DNA of 47,765 nt from Bacteroidales bacterium (GCA_017647795.1 JAGCJX010000024.1:1-47765), one strand, 5' to 3'. Positions 17,036 to 25,669 are shown, numbered from the stretch's first letter. Translations and numbers: made by a program. The notes: generated from the letters alone by a model not told the origin.

Positions 17036-17683
17036 TTTGTCACCGAAGGCCAAATCACCGGCATCGCCCAATCCCGGGACGATGTAGGATTTGTTGGTCA
17101 ATTCTTCGTCGATAGCGCCTACCCACAAGGTTGTCTTTTTGTGGGAGAGGTGTTTGGAGAGGTATTCTACGCCAAAACGGCTGGCAATCGGGCAAATGAT
17201 GTGGGTGTGTTCGGGTTCTCCGTCTTTGCAGAGGCGTTCGTGTGCCAAAACAATGGAGGAGCCGGTTGCCAACATGGTGTCCGCCAGCAACAAGGTCTTT
17301 CCTTCGATGGACGGGTTGCTGGAGTATTCAATCTGAATGGTGAATTTGTTGTCTTTTCCATATTTCCGGTAAGCGGCGATGAATGCGTTTTGAGCCCGGT
17401 CGAAGTAGTGCAACAGTCCTTCGTGCAACGGAAGTCCTGCGCGGAGGATGCTGGCGATAACGATGGAGTTGGAAACCAGGTTGGCTTGGGCAATTCCCAG
17501 GGGAGTAGTAACTTCTTGGGTTTGGTAATCCAGGGTCTTGCTGATTTCGTAGGCCATGACTTCGCCAATGCGTTCCAAGTTGCGACGGAAGCGCATGGCG
17601 TCTTTTTGGATGACTTGGTCACGCATTTCTGCAATGAAATGGTTGAAGACGGAATTCTGTTCGCTCAGGTTGATGATTTTCAT
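17030..17683 (-). CDS. upp: Uracil phosphoribosyltransferase
   Basis: The 217-aa enzyme converts uracil and PRPP to UMP in pyrimidine salvage. The PRPP-binding loop is DTMLATGSSIVLAHERL near residue 135, and the uracil-binding C-terminal segment YIVPGLGDAGDLAFG is complete. Length matches the Upp family. It is the last gene of the ruvX-def-phosphohexomutase-upp run, 15 nt after the mutase stop codon, and ends overlapping rpoN by 6 bp. Confidence 0.95.
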   Translation of the reverse strand: MKIINLSEQNSVFNHFIAEMRDQVIQKDAMRFRRNLERIGEVMAYEISKTLDYQTQEVTTPLGIAQANLVSNSIVIASILRAGLPLHEGLLHYFDRAQNAFIAAYRKYGKDNKFTIQIEYSSNPSIEGKTLLLADTMLATGSSIVLAHERLCKDGEPEHTHIICPIASRFGVEYLSKHLSHKKTTLWVGAIDEELTNKSYIVPGLGDAGDLAFGDKL

Positions 17684-17698
17684 ATAGCTGAAGGTTGG

Positions 17699-19108
17699 TT
17701 ATCGGTTAAAGGACTCAATGATTTGGCGGGTTTCTGCGATTTTTTGTTCGAGCAGTTCGTGGCTGTCGGCTTCGCAGAGGAAGCGCAGGTAGGGTTCCGT
17801 ATTGGAAGGGCGGATGTTGAACCACCAATGCGGGAATTCTACGCGGTAACCGTCAAAGTCCATTTGTTGGGTCGGTGTTTCTTGTTCGAGGAAGTGAGCG
17901 CGGACTGCATCCATGGCCTCGCGTTTGCGTTCCAGTTTGAAGTTGATTTCTCCTGAGTTTTCGTAACGCTCAATAGCGCCGATGAGTTGGGAGAAGGTTT
18001 TTCCTTCCCGTTTGGCGGTGGCAACCAGGTCCAATACGATGAGTGAGGCCATGATGCCACTGTCGGAGTAGAAGAAATCCTTGAAATAGTAGTGGCCTGC
18101 CAATTCCCCGCCAAAAAGACCGTCGATCTCGCGGAGCTTCAAGGCGGCAAAAGCACGACCCACTTTCCAGGTATGTACTTCTGCGTCAAAAGGTTGTAGG
18201 TATTCTGCAATGGCTTTGGAACTGCGGATGTCTTGGAGAACGCGAACCGGAGCTGTCGGTCGGTTTGCTTGTTGGCTGCGGGCTGCTTCGCTTGTGCCTT
18301 TGCCTTGGAGGAAGAAATCTCCCAACAGGCCGATGATCAGGTCCGGTGAAACGAATCGTCCGTTTTCGTCCACGAACATTACGCGGTCGGCATCTCCGTC
18401 ATAGATGACACCGATGTCGCATTTTTCGCGTTGGACACATTCGCGCAGGTCTCGGGTATTTTCCGGAACCAAGGGGTTTGGTTCGTGGTTGGGGAAGCGT
18501 CCGTCCATTTCTTTGTACAAGTAGGTGGGGTGGTTGCCGAACAACTCGTCTGCAAAGAGTGAGGCCATGCCGTTTGAAATATCCATGGCAATGTGCAGGT
18601 TCGACAGGTCACCCAGGAACTGGCGTTGGAAGGTCAGGTATTCTTCCCGAACATTGATTTCGATGATTTTTCCGCGTTCGGCTTCGGGTACGGGAACGAT
18701 TGCACGGTCGTTGAGGATCCATTGCTCCAAGGTGCCCAGGCCGGTGTCGTAACCGACAGGCAGTGCATTTTCACGGGAGACTTTGAGGCCGTTGTATTCC
18801 GCCGGGTTGTGGGAGGCCGTGATTTGGACAGAGGCCTTGAATCCCCGGTTGGCGGTTGTAAAATAGACCATCGGCGTGGTGCTCAACCCCATGTCGTACA
18901 CATCGGCACCGGCGTCGTTGATCCCTTTGGTCAGCCATTCCCGGATTTCGGGGGAGGAACTGCGGTCGTCCCGTCCCACGAGGATGGCTTTGGTTTGCAG
19001 GAGTTCCGGCAAGAAATAGCCGATGCGGTAAACGGTGTCTTTGTTGAAATCCTGGTTGTAGATACCGCGGATGTCGTATGCGTGAAATGCTCCCATATTA
19101 TTTGTCAT
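17699..19108 (-). CDS. manB: Phosphomannomutase/phosphoglucomutase
   Basis: This is a 469-aa alpha-D-phosphohexomutase. The active-site phosphoserine loop is TASHNPAEYNGLKVS near residue 100, the Mg-binding loop YDGDADRVMFVD near 237, the sugar-binding loop GGELAGHYYFKDFFYSDSG near 327 and the phosphate-binding loop RPSNTEPYLRF near 434. It interconverts hexose-1- and 6-phosphates for sugar-nucleotide synthesis; the sequence alone does not separate mannose from glucose specificity, so the symbol is provisional. Its start overlaps the end of def by 11 bp. Confidence 0.92.
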   Translation of the reverse strand: MTNNMGAFHAYDIRGIYNQDFNKDTVYRIGYFLPELLQTKAILVGRDDRSSSPEIREWLTKGINDAGADVYDMGLSTTPMVYFTTANRGFKASVQITASHNPAEYNGLKVSRENALPVGYDTGLGTLEQWILNDRAIVPVPEAERGKIIEINVREEYLTFQRQFLGDLSNLHIAMDISNGMASLFADELFGNHPTYLYKEMDGRFPNHEPNPLVPENTRDLRECVQREKCDIGVIYDGDADRVMFVDENGRFVSPDLIIGLLGDFFLQGKGTSEAARSQQANRPTAPVRVLQDIRSSKAIAEYLQPFDAEVHTWKVGRAFAALKLREIDGLFGGELAGHYYFKDFFYSDSGIMASLIVLDLVATAKREGKTFSQLIGAIERYENSGEINFKLERKREAMDAVRAHFLEQETPTQQMDFDGYRVEFPHWWFNIRPSNTEPYLRFLCEADSHELLEQKIAETRQIIESFNR

Positions 19109-19661
19109 ATTTGGCGCGGTAGTGGGTTCTTACCTTGCCTCTGGAGATGTTGTGTAATTTGCTGCTGATCATTTTTTTGCGGATCGGTGCAGCTTTGTCT
19201 GTAAAGACGATGCCGGCCAGGTGGTCCATTTCGTGCTGCACCATGCGGCAAGCGAAACCTTCGAATTTTTCTTCCCGGGGTTCGAGGTTTTCATCCAGGT
19301 AAGCCACGCGCATCCAGCTGGGACGGATGATGTCGCAGTGGATGTCCGGAATGCTCAAACAACCTTCGCTGTACATAGCGGTTTCTTCTGCGGCTTCCAG
19401 GATGGTGGGGTTGATCATGACACGTTTGAAGTCTTTGAGGTTCGGGTATGCATCGGTCAGGTCGCTGCCGTCCACTATGAGAATCTGTTGGCTCAAGCCG
19501 ATTTGGGGGGCAGCCAGGCCGACACCATCAGCGTTGCGCATGGTTTCAAACATGTTTTCAATCAGCGTTTTCAATTCTTCACGATTGACTTCCTCAGGGT
19601 TGAGGGGGGCGGCTTGTGCTTTCAACACATCCGAGCCGTACAAATAGATCGGTAAAATCAT
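19098..19661 (-). CDS. def: Peptide deformylase
   Basis: The 187-aa metalloenzyme removes the N-formyl group from nascent proteins. All three motifs are present: GVGLAAPQIG near residue 47, EGCLSIP near 98 (metal-ligand Cys) and HEMDHLAG near 142 (HEXXH). Length is typical. It lies between ruvX (4 nt gap) and the phosphohexomutase (11 bp overlap) on the minus strand. The C-terminal extension is rich in basic residues. Confidence 0.96.
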   Translation of the reverse strand: MILPIYLYGSDVLKAQAAPLNPEEVNREELKTLIENMFETMRNADGVGLAAPQIGLSQQILIVDGSDLTDAYPNLKDFKRVMINPTILEAAEETAMYSEGCLSIPDIHCDIIRPSWMRVAYLDENLEPREEKFEGFACRMVQHEMDHLAGIVFTDKAAPIRKKMISSKLHNISRGKVRTHYRAKYDK

Positions 19662-19665
19662 GGGT

Positions 19666-20079
19666 TTATTTCGTTCTGTCCAAATAAGTTTGCAAAATCA
19701 GGGCCGCGCTCACCTTGTCGATGGCGCTTTTGTCCCGGCGATCCATTTTCTTCACCCCACTGTCGATGAGGGAGCGGAAGGCCAGGACGGAGGTGAACCG
19801 TTCGTCCTCCAAAGTGACCGGTATGTCCGGAAAGTGTTTGGCCAGCTGTTTCAGGAAGACATCCACGTAGGCAGCTGCCTCCGCAGGCTTGTTATTCAGG
19901 TTCATCGGGTAGCCGACGACAAATCTTGAAACTGGCTGATTTTGGGTATAATTTTTGAGATATTCCACTATCTTTGCGGACGGGATTGTCTCCAGAGGAG
20001 AAGCAAAGATGCCGAGGGGGTCGCTGACTGCAACGCCCACCCGTTTCTTTCCGTAATCAATGCCGAGGATACGATTCAT
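19666..20079 (-). CDS. ruvX: Holliday junction resolvase-like protein RuvX (YqgF)
   Basis: The 137-aa RNase H-fold protein begins MNRILGIDYGKKRVGVAVSD, containing the first catalytic Asp, followed by VVGYPMNLNN, LEDERFTS and a C-terminal DKVSAALIL segment with further acidic residues. YqgF/RuvX proteins process rRNA 3' ends or act as resolvases. The start is set at 20079 because a consensus minus-strand -7 box lies at 20084-20091, only 4 nt before the ATG; any longer frame would cross the promoter. It leads a four-gene unit with def, the mutase and upp. Confidence 0.92.
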   Translation of the reverse strand: MNRILGIDYGKKRVGVAVSDPLGIFASPLETIPSAKIVEYLKNYTQNQPVSRFVVGYPMNLNNKPAEAAAYVDVFLKQLAKHFPDIPVTLEDERFTSVLAFRSLIDSGVKKMDRRDKSAIDKVSAALILQTYLDRTK

Positions 20080-20083
20080 ACGA

Positions 20084-20091
20084 CAAAGGTA
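20084..20091 (-). promoter_or_regulatory. -7 promoter element for ruvX-def-manB-upp
   Basis: TACCTTTG (minus strand) is an exact -7 consensus ending 4 nt before the ruvX ATG. Transcription would start at or within a base or two of the start codon, giving a leaderless mRNA. Confidence 0.65.
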
Positions 20092-20105
20092 GGTTTTTAA
20101 ACGAA

Positions 20106-20963
20106 ATGAGTAAAGATAATAAAGAAAAAAAACGGGATTTGCTTCGGAAATACCGCATTGCGGTGATTGACGATGAGTCCCACCGCAACCTCTTTGCCTT
20201 CCACGGGACCAAGTGGAAGATTCTTGCAACCTTGGCTGTCTCTTTGCTCTTGTTTGCCTTCTGTATTGCAGCCTTGGTGATGTACACCCCAATCCGTCGT
20301 GTGATTCCGGGATATCCCTCTGCTCAGACCCGCCACTTGGCTGCAGAAAATGCGCGGAAAGTGGATTCCCTGGAACGGGAAATGTGGATCTGGTCCCTGC
20401 AGTTCAGCAACCTGCAACGCATTCTGAGCGGGGAAGAACCTTTGAAAATGGACAGTCTGATGCAAGACCGCTCAGCCTTGTCTGAATATGCTTATTCCGA
20501 TTTGTACCAATACGAAGACTCGCTGTTGCGCGATAAAATTGATCGCGTGGAGCGGTTCAATCTTTCGGAGAACCGGAACCGTGATTTGGGGCTGGAAGCC
20601 CTGGTTCTCTTCCCTCCGGTGAAAGGGGTGGTGTCATCGGCCTATGAAGAGGCCCGTCATCCCTATATCGACCTGGCGGTCGAAGAGAATTCGGTGGTAT
20701 CGTCAGTCCTGGACGGTACGGTGGTTTTTGCCGGATGGCAGGATGAGACCGGTTATACCATGTACATCCAGCACCGGGACGATTTGATTTCGGTGTACAA
20801 GCACAATGCTAAACTGCTGCGTCAGGCCGGAGACAAGGTGACGGCAGGCATGCCGGTGGCGATGTCCGGAAATACGGGTCATCTGACGACGGGACCTCAT
20901 CTTCATTTTGAATTGTGGTACCGGGGAATGCCCATTGATCCGATCAAATACATGAAATTGTAA
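20106..20963 (+). CDS. M23 family metallopeptidase (LytM-like), membrane anchored
   Basis: The 285-aa protein has a cytoplasmic basic N-terminus, one membrane helix (about residues 39-62), a coiled-coil region (about 70-165) and a C-terminal LytM domain. The zinc ligands are visible: HPYID (HxxxD) near residue 183 and PHLHFEL (HxH) near 261. It is therefore probably an active peptidoglycan endopeptidase at the inner membrane facing the periplasm. The gene starts 26 nt from the divergent ruvX and is followed by dxr after 6 nt. A TATCTTTG box at 19969-19976, inside ruvX, is a candidate promoter. Confidence 0.88.
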   Translation: MSKDNKEKKRDLLRKYRIAVIDDESHRNLFAFHGTKWKILATLAVSLLLFAFCIAALVMYTPIRRVIPGYPSAQTRHLAAENARKVDSLEREMWIWSLQFSNLQRILSGEEPLKMDSLMQDRSALSEYAYSDLYQYEDSLLRDKIDRVERFNLSENRNRDLGLEALVLFPPVKGVVSSAYEEARHPYIDLAVEENSVVSSVLDGTVVFAGWQDETGYTMYIQHRDDLISVYKHNAKLLRQAGDKVTAGMPVAMSGNTGHLTTGPHLHFELWYRGMPIDPIKYMKL

Positions 20964-20969
20964 AACGTC

Positions 20970-22124
20970 ATGAACAAAAGAAAAATAGCCATATTGGGTT
21001 CTACGGGGTCGATCGGCCGTCAAGCGTTGCAGGTGATTGCCGAGCACCGGGACTTGTTTGAAGTGGAGTTGTTGACGGCCAATACCAGCGCCGATTTGCT
21101 GGTGGAGCAGGCCTTGCAATTTGATGTCAACCAAGTGGTGTTGCACGACGAAGCCGCTTACCGTCGGGCGAAGGACTTGTTGGCCGGTTCACCGGTGAAG
21201 GTCTATGCCGGCAAGGAATCGGTGGTAGGACTGATGGAAACGATGGATGTGGACGTGGTGTTGTCGGCTCAGGTGGGTTTCAGTGGTTTGGAACCGACGT
21301 TGGCTGCCCTGCGCAATGGTCGTCCGGTAGCCTTGTCCAACAAGGAATCCTTGGTGGCAGCCGGCTCGCTGGTCATGCGTCTGGCCCAAGAGAAGGGAAC
21401 GCCTCTTTTGCCGGTGGATTCGGAACATTCTGCGATCTTCCAATGTCTGCAAGGTCAGCGCGGCTGCATCGAGAAGTTGCTTTTGACAGCTTCTGGAGGT
21501 CCGTTCCTGCATCATACACCGGAGCAGATGGCCAGCATTACCCGTGCAGAAGCTTTGCGTCATCCTCGTTGGAACATGGGTGCCAAAATCACCATTGATT
21601 GTGCGACGATGATGAACAAAGGGTTGGAAATGATCGAAGCCCATTGGTTGTTCAACGTGGCACCGAAAGACATTCAGATTGTGGTCCATCCCCAATCCAT
21701 CATCCACTCCATGGTGCAGTTCACAGACGGTACGGTCTTGGGGCAGATGAGCAATCCGGACATGCGGATTCCGATTCAGTTTGCCCTTGCTTATCCGGAG
21801 CGTCCGGCCTTGCCGATTCCGCGACTGGATTTTGCTCAACTGGGTCAATTTTCCTTCCTGGCTCCTGATCTGGAACGATTCCCGTGCATCCGGCTCGCTT
21901 ACGAAGCCATTGCACAAGGAGGAAACCTGCCGTGTGTCATGAATGCGGCCAACGAAGAGGCGGTACACGCTTTCTTGCGGGAGGAAATTCCTTTTACCAC
22001 CATCGCAAAAGCCGTTGAGGCGACGATGGCGGTGACTCCCATCGTGGAAGTCCCGACCCTGGAGGATATCATTGTGACCGACCGGGAGGCCCGGATTCGC
22101 GTCCAAGAGTTTTTGAAACGATAG
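20970..22124 (+). CDS. dxr: 1-deoxy-D-xylulose 5-phosphate reductoisomerase
   Basis: The 384-aa enzyme converts DXP to MEP with NADPH, the committed step of non-mevalonate isoprenoid synthesis. The NADPH-binding motif GSTGSIGRQAL is at residues 10-20, the substrate and metal-binding LSNKESLVAAG near 120 and SEHSAIFQCL near 148, and the NMGAKITIDCATMMNKGLE segment near 202. Length is standard. It is followed by rseP after 18 nt, a common Bacteroidota arrangement. Confidence 0.97.
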   Translation: MNKRKIAILGSTGSIGRQALQVIAEHRDLFEVELLTANTSADLLVEQALQFDVNQVVLHDEAAYRRAKDLLAGSPVKVYAGKESVVGLMETMDVDVVLSAQVGFSGLEPTLAALRNGRPVALSNKESLVAAGSLVMRLAQEKGTPLLPVDSEHSAIFQCLQGQRGCIEKLLLTASGGPFLHHTPEQMASITRAEALRHPRWNMGAKITIDCATMMNKGLEMIEAHWLFNVAPKDIQIVVHPQSIIHSMVQFTDGTVLGQMSNPDMRIPIQFALAYPERPALPIPRLDFAQLGQFSFLAPDLERFPCIRLAYEAIAQGGNLPCVMNAANEEAVHAFLREEIPFTTIAKAVEATMAVTPIVEVPTLEDIIVTDREARIRVQEFLKR

Positions 22125-22142
22125 TAAATAGATAAAGAAACA

Positions 22143-23459
22143 ATGGTTATACTGATTAAAGTACTTCAATTGATCATGGCCCTGTCCTTGTTGGTGCTCA
22201 TCCACGAGTTCGGCCATTATATTTTTGCGCGCCTTTTCAAAATCCGGGTAGAGCAGTTTTACCTGTTCTTCCCGCCGGCAATTTTCAAATACAAGCCGAA
22301 GAAGAGTGATACCGAATTCGGTATTGGTTGCATTCCCTTGGGCGGTTTTTGCAAAATCTCGGGGATGATTGACGAGTCCATGGACAAGGAGGCTCTGGCC
22401 CAAGAACCCCAACCTTGGGAGTTTCGTACCCGTCCGGCTTGGCAACGCCTTTTTGTGATGATTGGTGGCGTACTCTTCAATTTTATTTTCGCCATTTTCT
22501 TGTATTGTACCATCTTGTTCGTGTGGGGCAAGGAATATTTGCGCAACGACGATGCGGTGTACGGTATTCAAGTGAACGAATTGTCGGAAAGAATGGGTTT
22601 TCGTGACGGAGACCGCATTTTGGCTTTTGATGGCGCACCGGTTGAAGACTTCTTCAAGTTGCAAGCCGATTTGGTCCGTTCGCAAGCGGCAACAGCCTCT
22701 GTGCTGCGCGCCGGTGATACGTTGGAATTGGCCATTGATCCGGAATTGTTGCCGGAGGCGATGAATACCCCGGGTCTTTTCTCCCTGGCTGTACCGATGG
22801 CGGTGGGTTCTGTTCCGGATACCTCCATCAATGCTGGCGTAGGCTTGCAGGCAGGAGACCGCTTTTTGCAAGTGGGTACCCAGCCCGTCTTTTATTATAA
22901 GGAATTGCAAGCGGCTTTGGAGCAGTACAAAAATACCACGGTGGACGTGCTCTTCCTCCGCGGCGCCGATACCGTTGCAGTGCCGTTGCAAGTGAACGAT
23001 TTGGGTAAAATTCAAGTGGGCTTGGGCGGCGACGTGCGTGCTGTCCAATGGACCCGCAAGGAGTATTCGTTCCTGGAAGCCATTCCCGCTGGTTTTCAGT
23101 TGACCTTCTCGACCATTGGCGATTATTTGAAAGAGTTGAAACTCATTTTTACCCCGAAGACCGAAGCCTACAAGTCCTTGGGAAGTTTCATCGCCATTGG
23201 TAGTATCTTCCCTTCAACTTGGAACTGGCAGTCTTTCTGGAACATTACCGCATGGCTTTCCATTATGTTGGCGGTTTTGAACTTGTTGCCGATTCCGGCC
23301 TTGGATGGTGGTCACGTCTTGTTTGTCTTGTACGAAATGATTACCCGTCGCAAGCCTTCAGACAAGTTCTTGGAATATGCTCAGATGGTGGGCATGGTTC
23401 TGTTGCTGACCCTAGTGGTCTTTGCTTTGTCCAATGACTTCATTCGATATGTATTTTAA
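22143..23459 (+). CDS. rseP: Site-2 intramembrane protease RseP
   Basis: This 438-aa inner-membrane zinc protease cleaves anti-sigma factors and signal-peptide remnants. The HEFGH (HEXXH) motif is in the first membrane helix near residue 23, the third ligand region LPIPALDGGHVLF near 380, and two PDZ-type regions lie between (about 135-310). The layout and length match the RseP/MmpA group. It is flanked by dxr (18 nt) and the DUF4837 gene (14 nt) in one operon. Confidence 0.95.
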   Translation: MVILIKVLQLIMALSLLVLIHEFGHYIFARLFKIRVEQFYLFFPPAIFKYKPKKSDTEFGIGCIPLGGFCKISGMIDESMDKEALAQEPQPWEFRTRPAWQRLFVMIGGVLFNFIFAIFLYCTILFVWGKEYLRNDDAVYGIQVNELSERMGFRDGDRILAFDGAPVEDFFKLQADLVRSQAATASVLRAGDTLELAIDPELLPEAMNTPGLFSLAVPMAVGSVPDTSINAGVGLQAGDRFLQVGTQPVFYYKELQAALEQYKNTTVDVLFLRGADTVAVPLQVNDLGKIQVGLGGDVRAVQWTRKEYSFLEAIPAGFQLTFSTIGDYLKELKLIFTPKTEAYKSLGSFIAIGSIFPSTWNWQSFWNITAWLSIMLAVLNLLPIPALDGGHVLFVLYEMITRRKPSDKFLEYAQMVGMVLLLTLVVFALSNDFIRYVF

Positions 23460-23473
23460 TAAAGGAATAGAAT

Positions 23474-24484
23474 ATGAAATGGTTTGGTAGAATTCTTTCG
23501 TTGTTGGCTTTGTGTGCTGTGGTCGCCTGTGGTCAAGGCAAGCAACAGGAAAAAGAAGGTGAAACAACAAAAACTTACTTGCCGAAGGTAAGTGGAAAAC
23601 CTGGGGATCTGCTCATCGTCATCGATCACGAGAGTTGGAACTCAGAGGTGGGTGCTTATTTGCAGGAAGTGTTGGCGGGTGATTACCCGATGCTTCCGCA
23701 AAGAGAACCGTATTTTACGGTGTACAATGTGCCTCACAATGCCTTCTCGGGTTCGTTTTACTTGCATCGGAACATCCTGATCCTCAATTTGGGCAAAAAT
23801 GAGGCCGGCGTGGATTGTCAGCAAAACACCTGGGCGGCACCGCAGGCCGTGGTGGTTGTGAATGCCAAGGATCGTGAAGAGGCTTTGTCGTTGTTGCAGG
23901 AAAATGGTCGGAAGATTCAAGAGTTTTTTGAAAACAGCGAGCGTAACCGAGCCATCGCATCCAATCGCAAGTTCAACGATGTATCGGTACAAACCGAGGT
24001 GATGAATCGCTTGGGAGGAGCGCCGGTGTATCCGAATGGCTTCAGTTTAAAAAGTCTGCGCGAAGATTTTGCCTGGGTATCCCAAGAATCTACTTACGTA
24101 AACCAAAGTATCCTGGTTTATTCATTCCCGGTAGAACCGGATTATGTCTTCACTTTGTCGGATTTGATTGCTCGTCGCGACAGCGTGATGCGGGTGAATG
24201 TGCCGGGTAAACGCGAAGGAAGTTATATGTATACGGCTCAAACCTTGGCCCAACCGACCATGCGTTGGATCAAGAGTGGCAAGAAATCGTTTGTGGAAGT
24301 GCGCGGTTTGTGGGAGTTGCAGAACGATTTTATGGGTGGTCCGTTTGTGATGCATGCCCATCTGGATCAGCTTCGCAGTCGTGTTGTGGTTGTAGAAGGA
24401 TTTGTGTATGCACCGAAGTATGATAAGAGAAACTATGTAAGAAACGTAGAGTCAATTATTTATACATTTGATTGGAAAAAGTGA
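23474..24484 (+). CDS. DUF4837 family lipoprotein
   Basis: The 336-aa product has a lipoprotein signal (lipobox VVAC, Cys20) followed by a charged linker (QGKQQEKEGE) and one large mixed alpha/beta domain. The position downstream of rseP and the GDLLIVIDHESWNS, FSGSFYLHRNIL and WIKSGKKSFVEVRGLW segments match the Bacteroidota DUF4837 family, for which I know no function. It probably ends the M23-dxr-rseP operon. No strong terminator follows; an A/T-rich stretch leads into the tRNA promoter. Confidence 0.8.
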   Translation: MKWFGRILSLLALCAVVACGQGKQQEKEGETTKTYLPKVSGKPGDLLIVIDHESWNSEVGAYLQEVLAGDYPMLPQREPYFTVYNVPHNAFSGSFYLHRNILILNLGKNEAGVDCQQNTWAAPQAVVVVNAKDREEALSLLQENGRKIQEFFENSERNRAIASNRKFNDVSVQTEVMNRLGGAPVYPNGFSLKSLREDFAWVSQESTYVNQSILVYSFPVEPDYVFTLSDLIARRDSVMRVNVPGKREGSYMYTAQTLAQPTMRWIKSGKKSFVEVRGLWELQNDFMGGPFVMHAHLDQLRSRVVVVEGFVYAPKYDKRNYVRNVESIIYTFDWKK

Positions 24485-24516
24485 GAAAAAATATTTTAAA
24501 AATATTTGCAAAAAAA

Positions 24517-24547
24517 TTTGCAGATTGAAAAAAAGTGTCTACCTTTG
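24517..24547 (+). promoter_or_regulatory. Consensus promoter of the tRNA-Glu-rpsT unit
   Basis: A TTTG at 24517-24520 and TACCTTTG at 24540-24547 are separated by exactly 19 bp, a full match to the Bacteroidota sigma consensus. The predicted transcript begins about 35 nt before the mature tRNA. Confidence 0.85.
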
Positions 24548-24587
24548 CAATCCCAATCACAAAGAGCGGTGCTCGAGCGGGTAACAC

Positions 24588-24659
24588 GGTGGATTCGTCT
24601 AACGGTTAGGACTCAAGATTTTCATTCTTGCAATAGGGGTTCGATTCCCCTATCCACTA
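24588..24659 (+). tRNA. tRNA-Glu (UUC)
   Basis: The 72-nt gene folds as a cloverleaf: acceptor arms GGTGGAT and ATCCACT (one G-U pair), D-loop with GGTTAGGAC, anticodon stem CAAGA/TCTTG around the loop TTTTCAT with anticodon TTC at 24621-24623, and T arm AGGGG-TTCGATT-CCCCT. The discriminator base is A at 24659; a following C is encoded but the remaining CCA is not. The rpsT start codon is 19 nt downstream, so processing of the tRNA 3' end would define the 5' end of a very short rpsT leader. Confidence 0.95.
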
Positions 24660-24678
24660 CGAATAAAAAAAGAATATA

Positions 24679-24930
24679 ATGGCAAATCACGCATCAGCAG
24701 ACAAACGTCACCGTCAAAGCGAAAGACGTAGATTGCATAACAAATATTATGCAAAGACGACACGCAATGCAATCAGAGCTTTGCGTAACACAACTGACAA
24801 AGAAGCTGCAATGGCACTTCTTCCCAAAGTTTCCTCTATGATTGACAAGTTGGCTAAGATCAACGTTATTCATAAGAACAAAGCAGCAAACTTGAAGAGC
24901 GGTATCGCAGTTTACGTTAGCAAATTGTAA
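24679..24930 (+). CDS. rpsT: 30S ribosomal protein S20
   Basis: The 83-aa, strongly basic, helical protein begins [17 protein letters not shown] and contains [11 protein letters not shown] and the C-terminal [14 protein letters not shown] segment typical of S20, which binds the 5' domain of 16S rRNA. It is co-transcribed with tRNA-Glu from the promoter at 24517-24547 and ends at a clear intrinsic terminator (24960-24991). Confidence 0.97.
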   Translation: MANHASADKRHRQSERRRLHNKYYAKTTRNAIRALRNTTDKEAAMALLPKVSSMIDKLAKINVIHKNKAANLKSGIAVYVSKL

Positions 24931-24959
24931 GAATTTACGTTTTTGTAAAAGATAAAGAA

Positions 24960-24991
24960 AAATCTTCCTGAAATTTGGGAAGATTTTTTTT
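24960..24991 (+). terminator. Rho-independent terminator of rpsT
   Basis: The arms AAATCTTCC (24960-24968) and GGAAGATTT (24978-24986) pair perfectly across a 9-nt loop and run into a T tract ending at 24991. The GTG start of radC follows 4 nt later. Confidence 0.88.
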
Positions 24992-24994
24992 GTT

Positions 24995-25669
24995 GTGAAA
25001 ATTAAAGATTGGACTTTGGAGGAGCGTCCCCGGGAGAAGTTGATGGAGCGGGGCGCAGCAGCGTTGGATGTGACAGAATTGTTGGCCATTCTGCTTCGAA
25101 ATGGGACACGGTCGTGTTCTGCCGTTGATTTGGCTAGGAATGTCTATGAGAAGGCCGGATACGACCTTCGATCCTTATCAAATTTTTCATACGAGTCGTT
25201 GGCGGCGGTTCCTGGAATGGGACCGGTGAAGGCGGTGGTACTCTTGGCGGCCCTGGAGTTGGGGCGTCGTATGGGGACGATGGAGCGTCCTCCCGCTGAG
25301 ACGCTGACGTGTTCGCAGACCGTCGCGCGGATGATGCAACCGTTGTTGGGCCATATTCTGCACGAAGAATGCTGGGTGGTGTACCTCAACCGTGCCAACC
25401 GAGTTCTCGGAAAAGAACGCATCAGTGTCGGAGGGTTGACCGCTACGGTGGTCGATAGTCGCATCGTTGTGCGAAGGGCCTTGGAGAAGTCTGCGAGCGG
25501 GCTGATCCTGGTGCACAACCATCCGTCAGGGGAGCCGAAGCCAGGGAAACAGGACTTGGAACTGACCCGGCAATTGCGGACCGCCCTGGCATATTTTGAT
25601 ATTCTCCTGTTGGATCATGTCATCATCGCCGGCAACCGTTATTACAGTTTTTGTGATGCCGAAGATTGA
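24995..25669 (+). CDS. radC: DNA repair protein RadC (JAB/MPN domain)
   Basis: The 224-aa protein has the N-terminal helix-hairpin-helix part (ERPREKLMERG, LLAILLRNGT, VPGMGPVKAVVLLAALELGRR) and the C-terminal MPN domain with the JAMM zinc motif HNHPSGEPKPGKQD near residues 175-188. RadC proteins are JAB1/MPN metalloproteins of uncertain role in recombination. The start is GTG at 24995; the family's conserved N-terminus (KDWTLEERPREKL) begins directly after it, so a downstream ATG would truncate the protein. The start lies 4 nt after a strong terminator, so how it is transcribed is unclear. The 3' end overlaps the convergent serine hydrolase by 28 bp. Confidence 0.92.
   Translation: MKIKDWTLEERPREKLMERGAAALDVTELLAILLRNGTRSCSAVDLARNVYEKAGYDLRSLSNFSYESLAAVPGMGPVKAVVLLAALELGRRMGTMERPPAETLTCSQTVARMMQPLLGHILHEECWVVYLNRANRVLGKERISVGGLTATVVDSRIVVRRALEKSASGLILVHNHPSGEPKPGKQDLELTRQLRTALAYFDILLLDHVIIAGNRYYSFCDAED

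Noticed and set aside
21189..23048. A 619-codon minus-strand open frame opposite dxr and rseP
   Set aside because: Antisense to two unambiguous essential genes; its composition (His/Gln/Arg-rich, no domains) is that of a shadow frame.
24561..24587. Sequence before tRNA-Glu resembling a tRNA D-arm fragment (GGTGCTCGAGCGGGTAAC)
   Set aside because: Only about 20 nt with no matching acceptor or T arm; it is more simply the 5' leader of the tRNA transcript.
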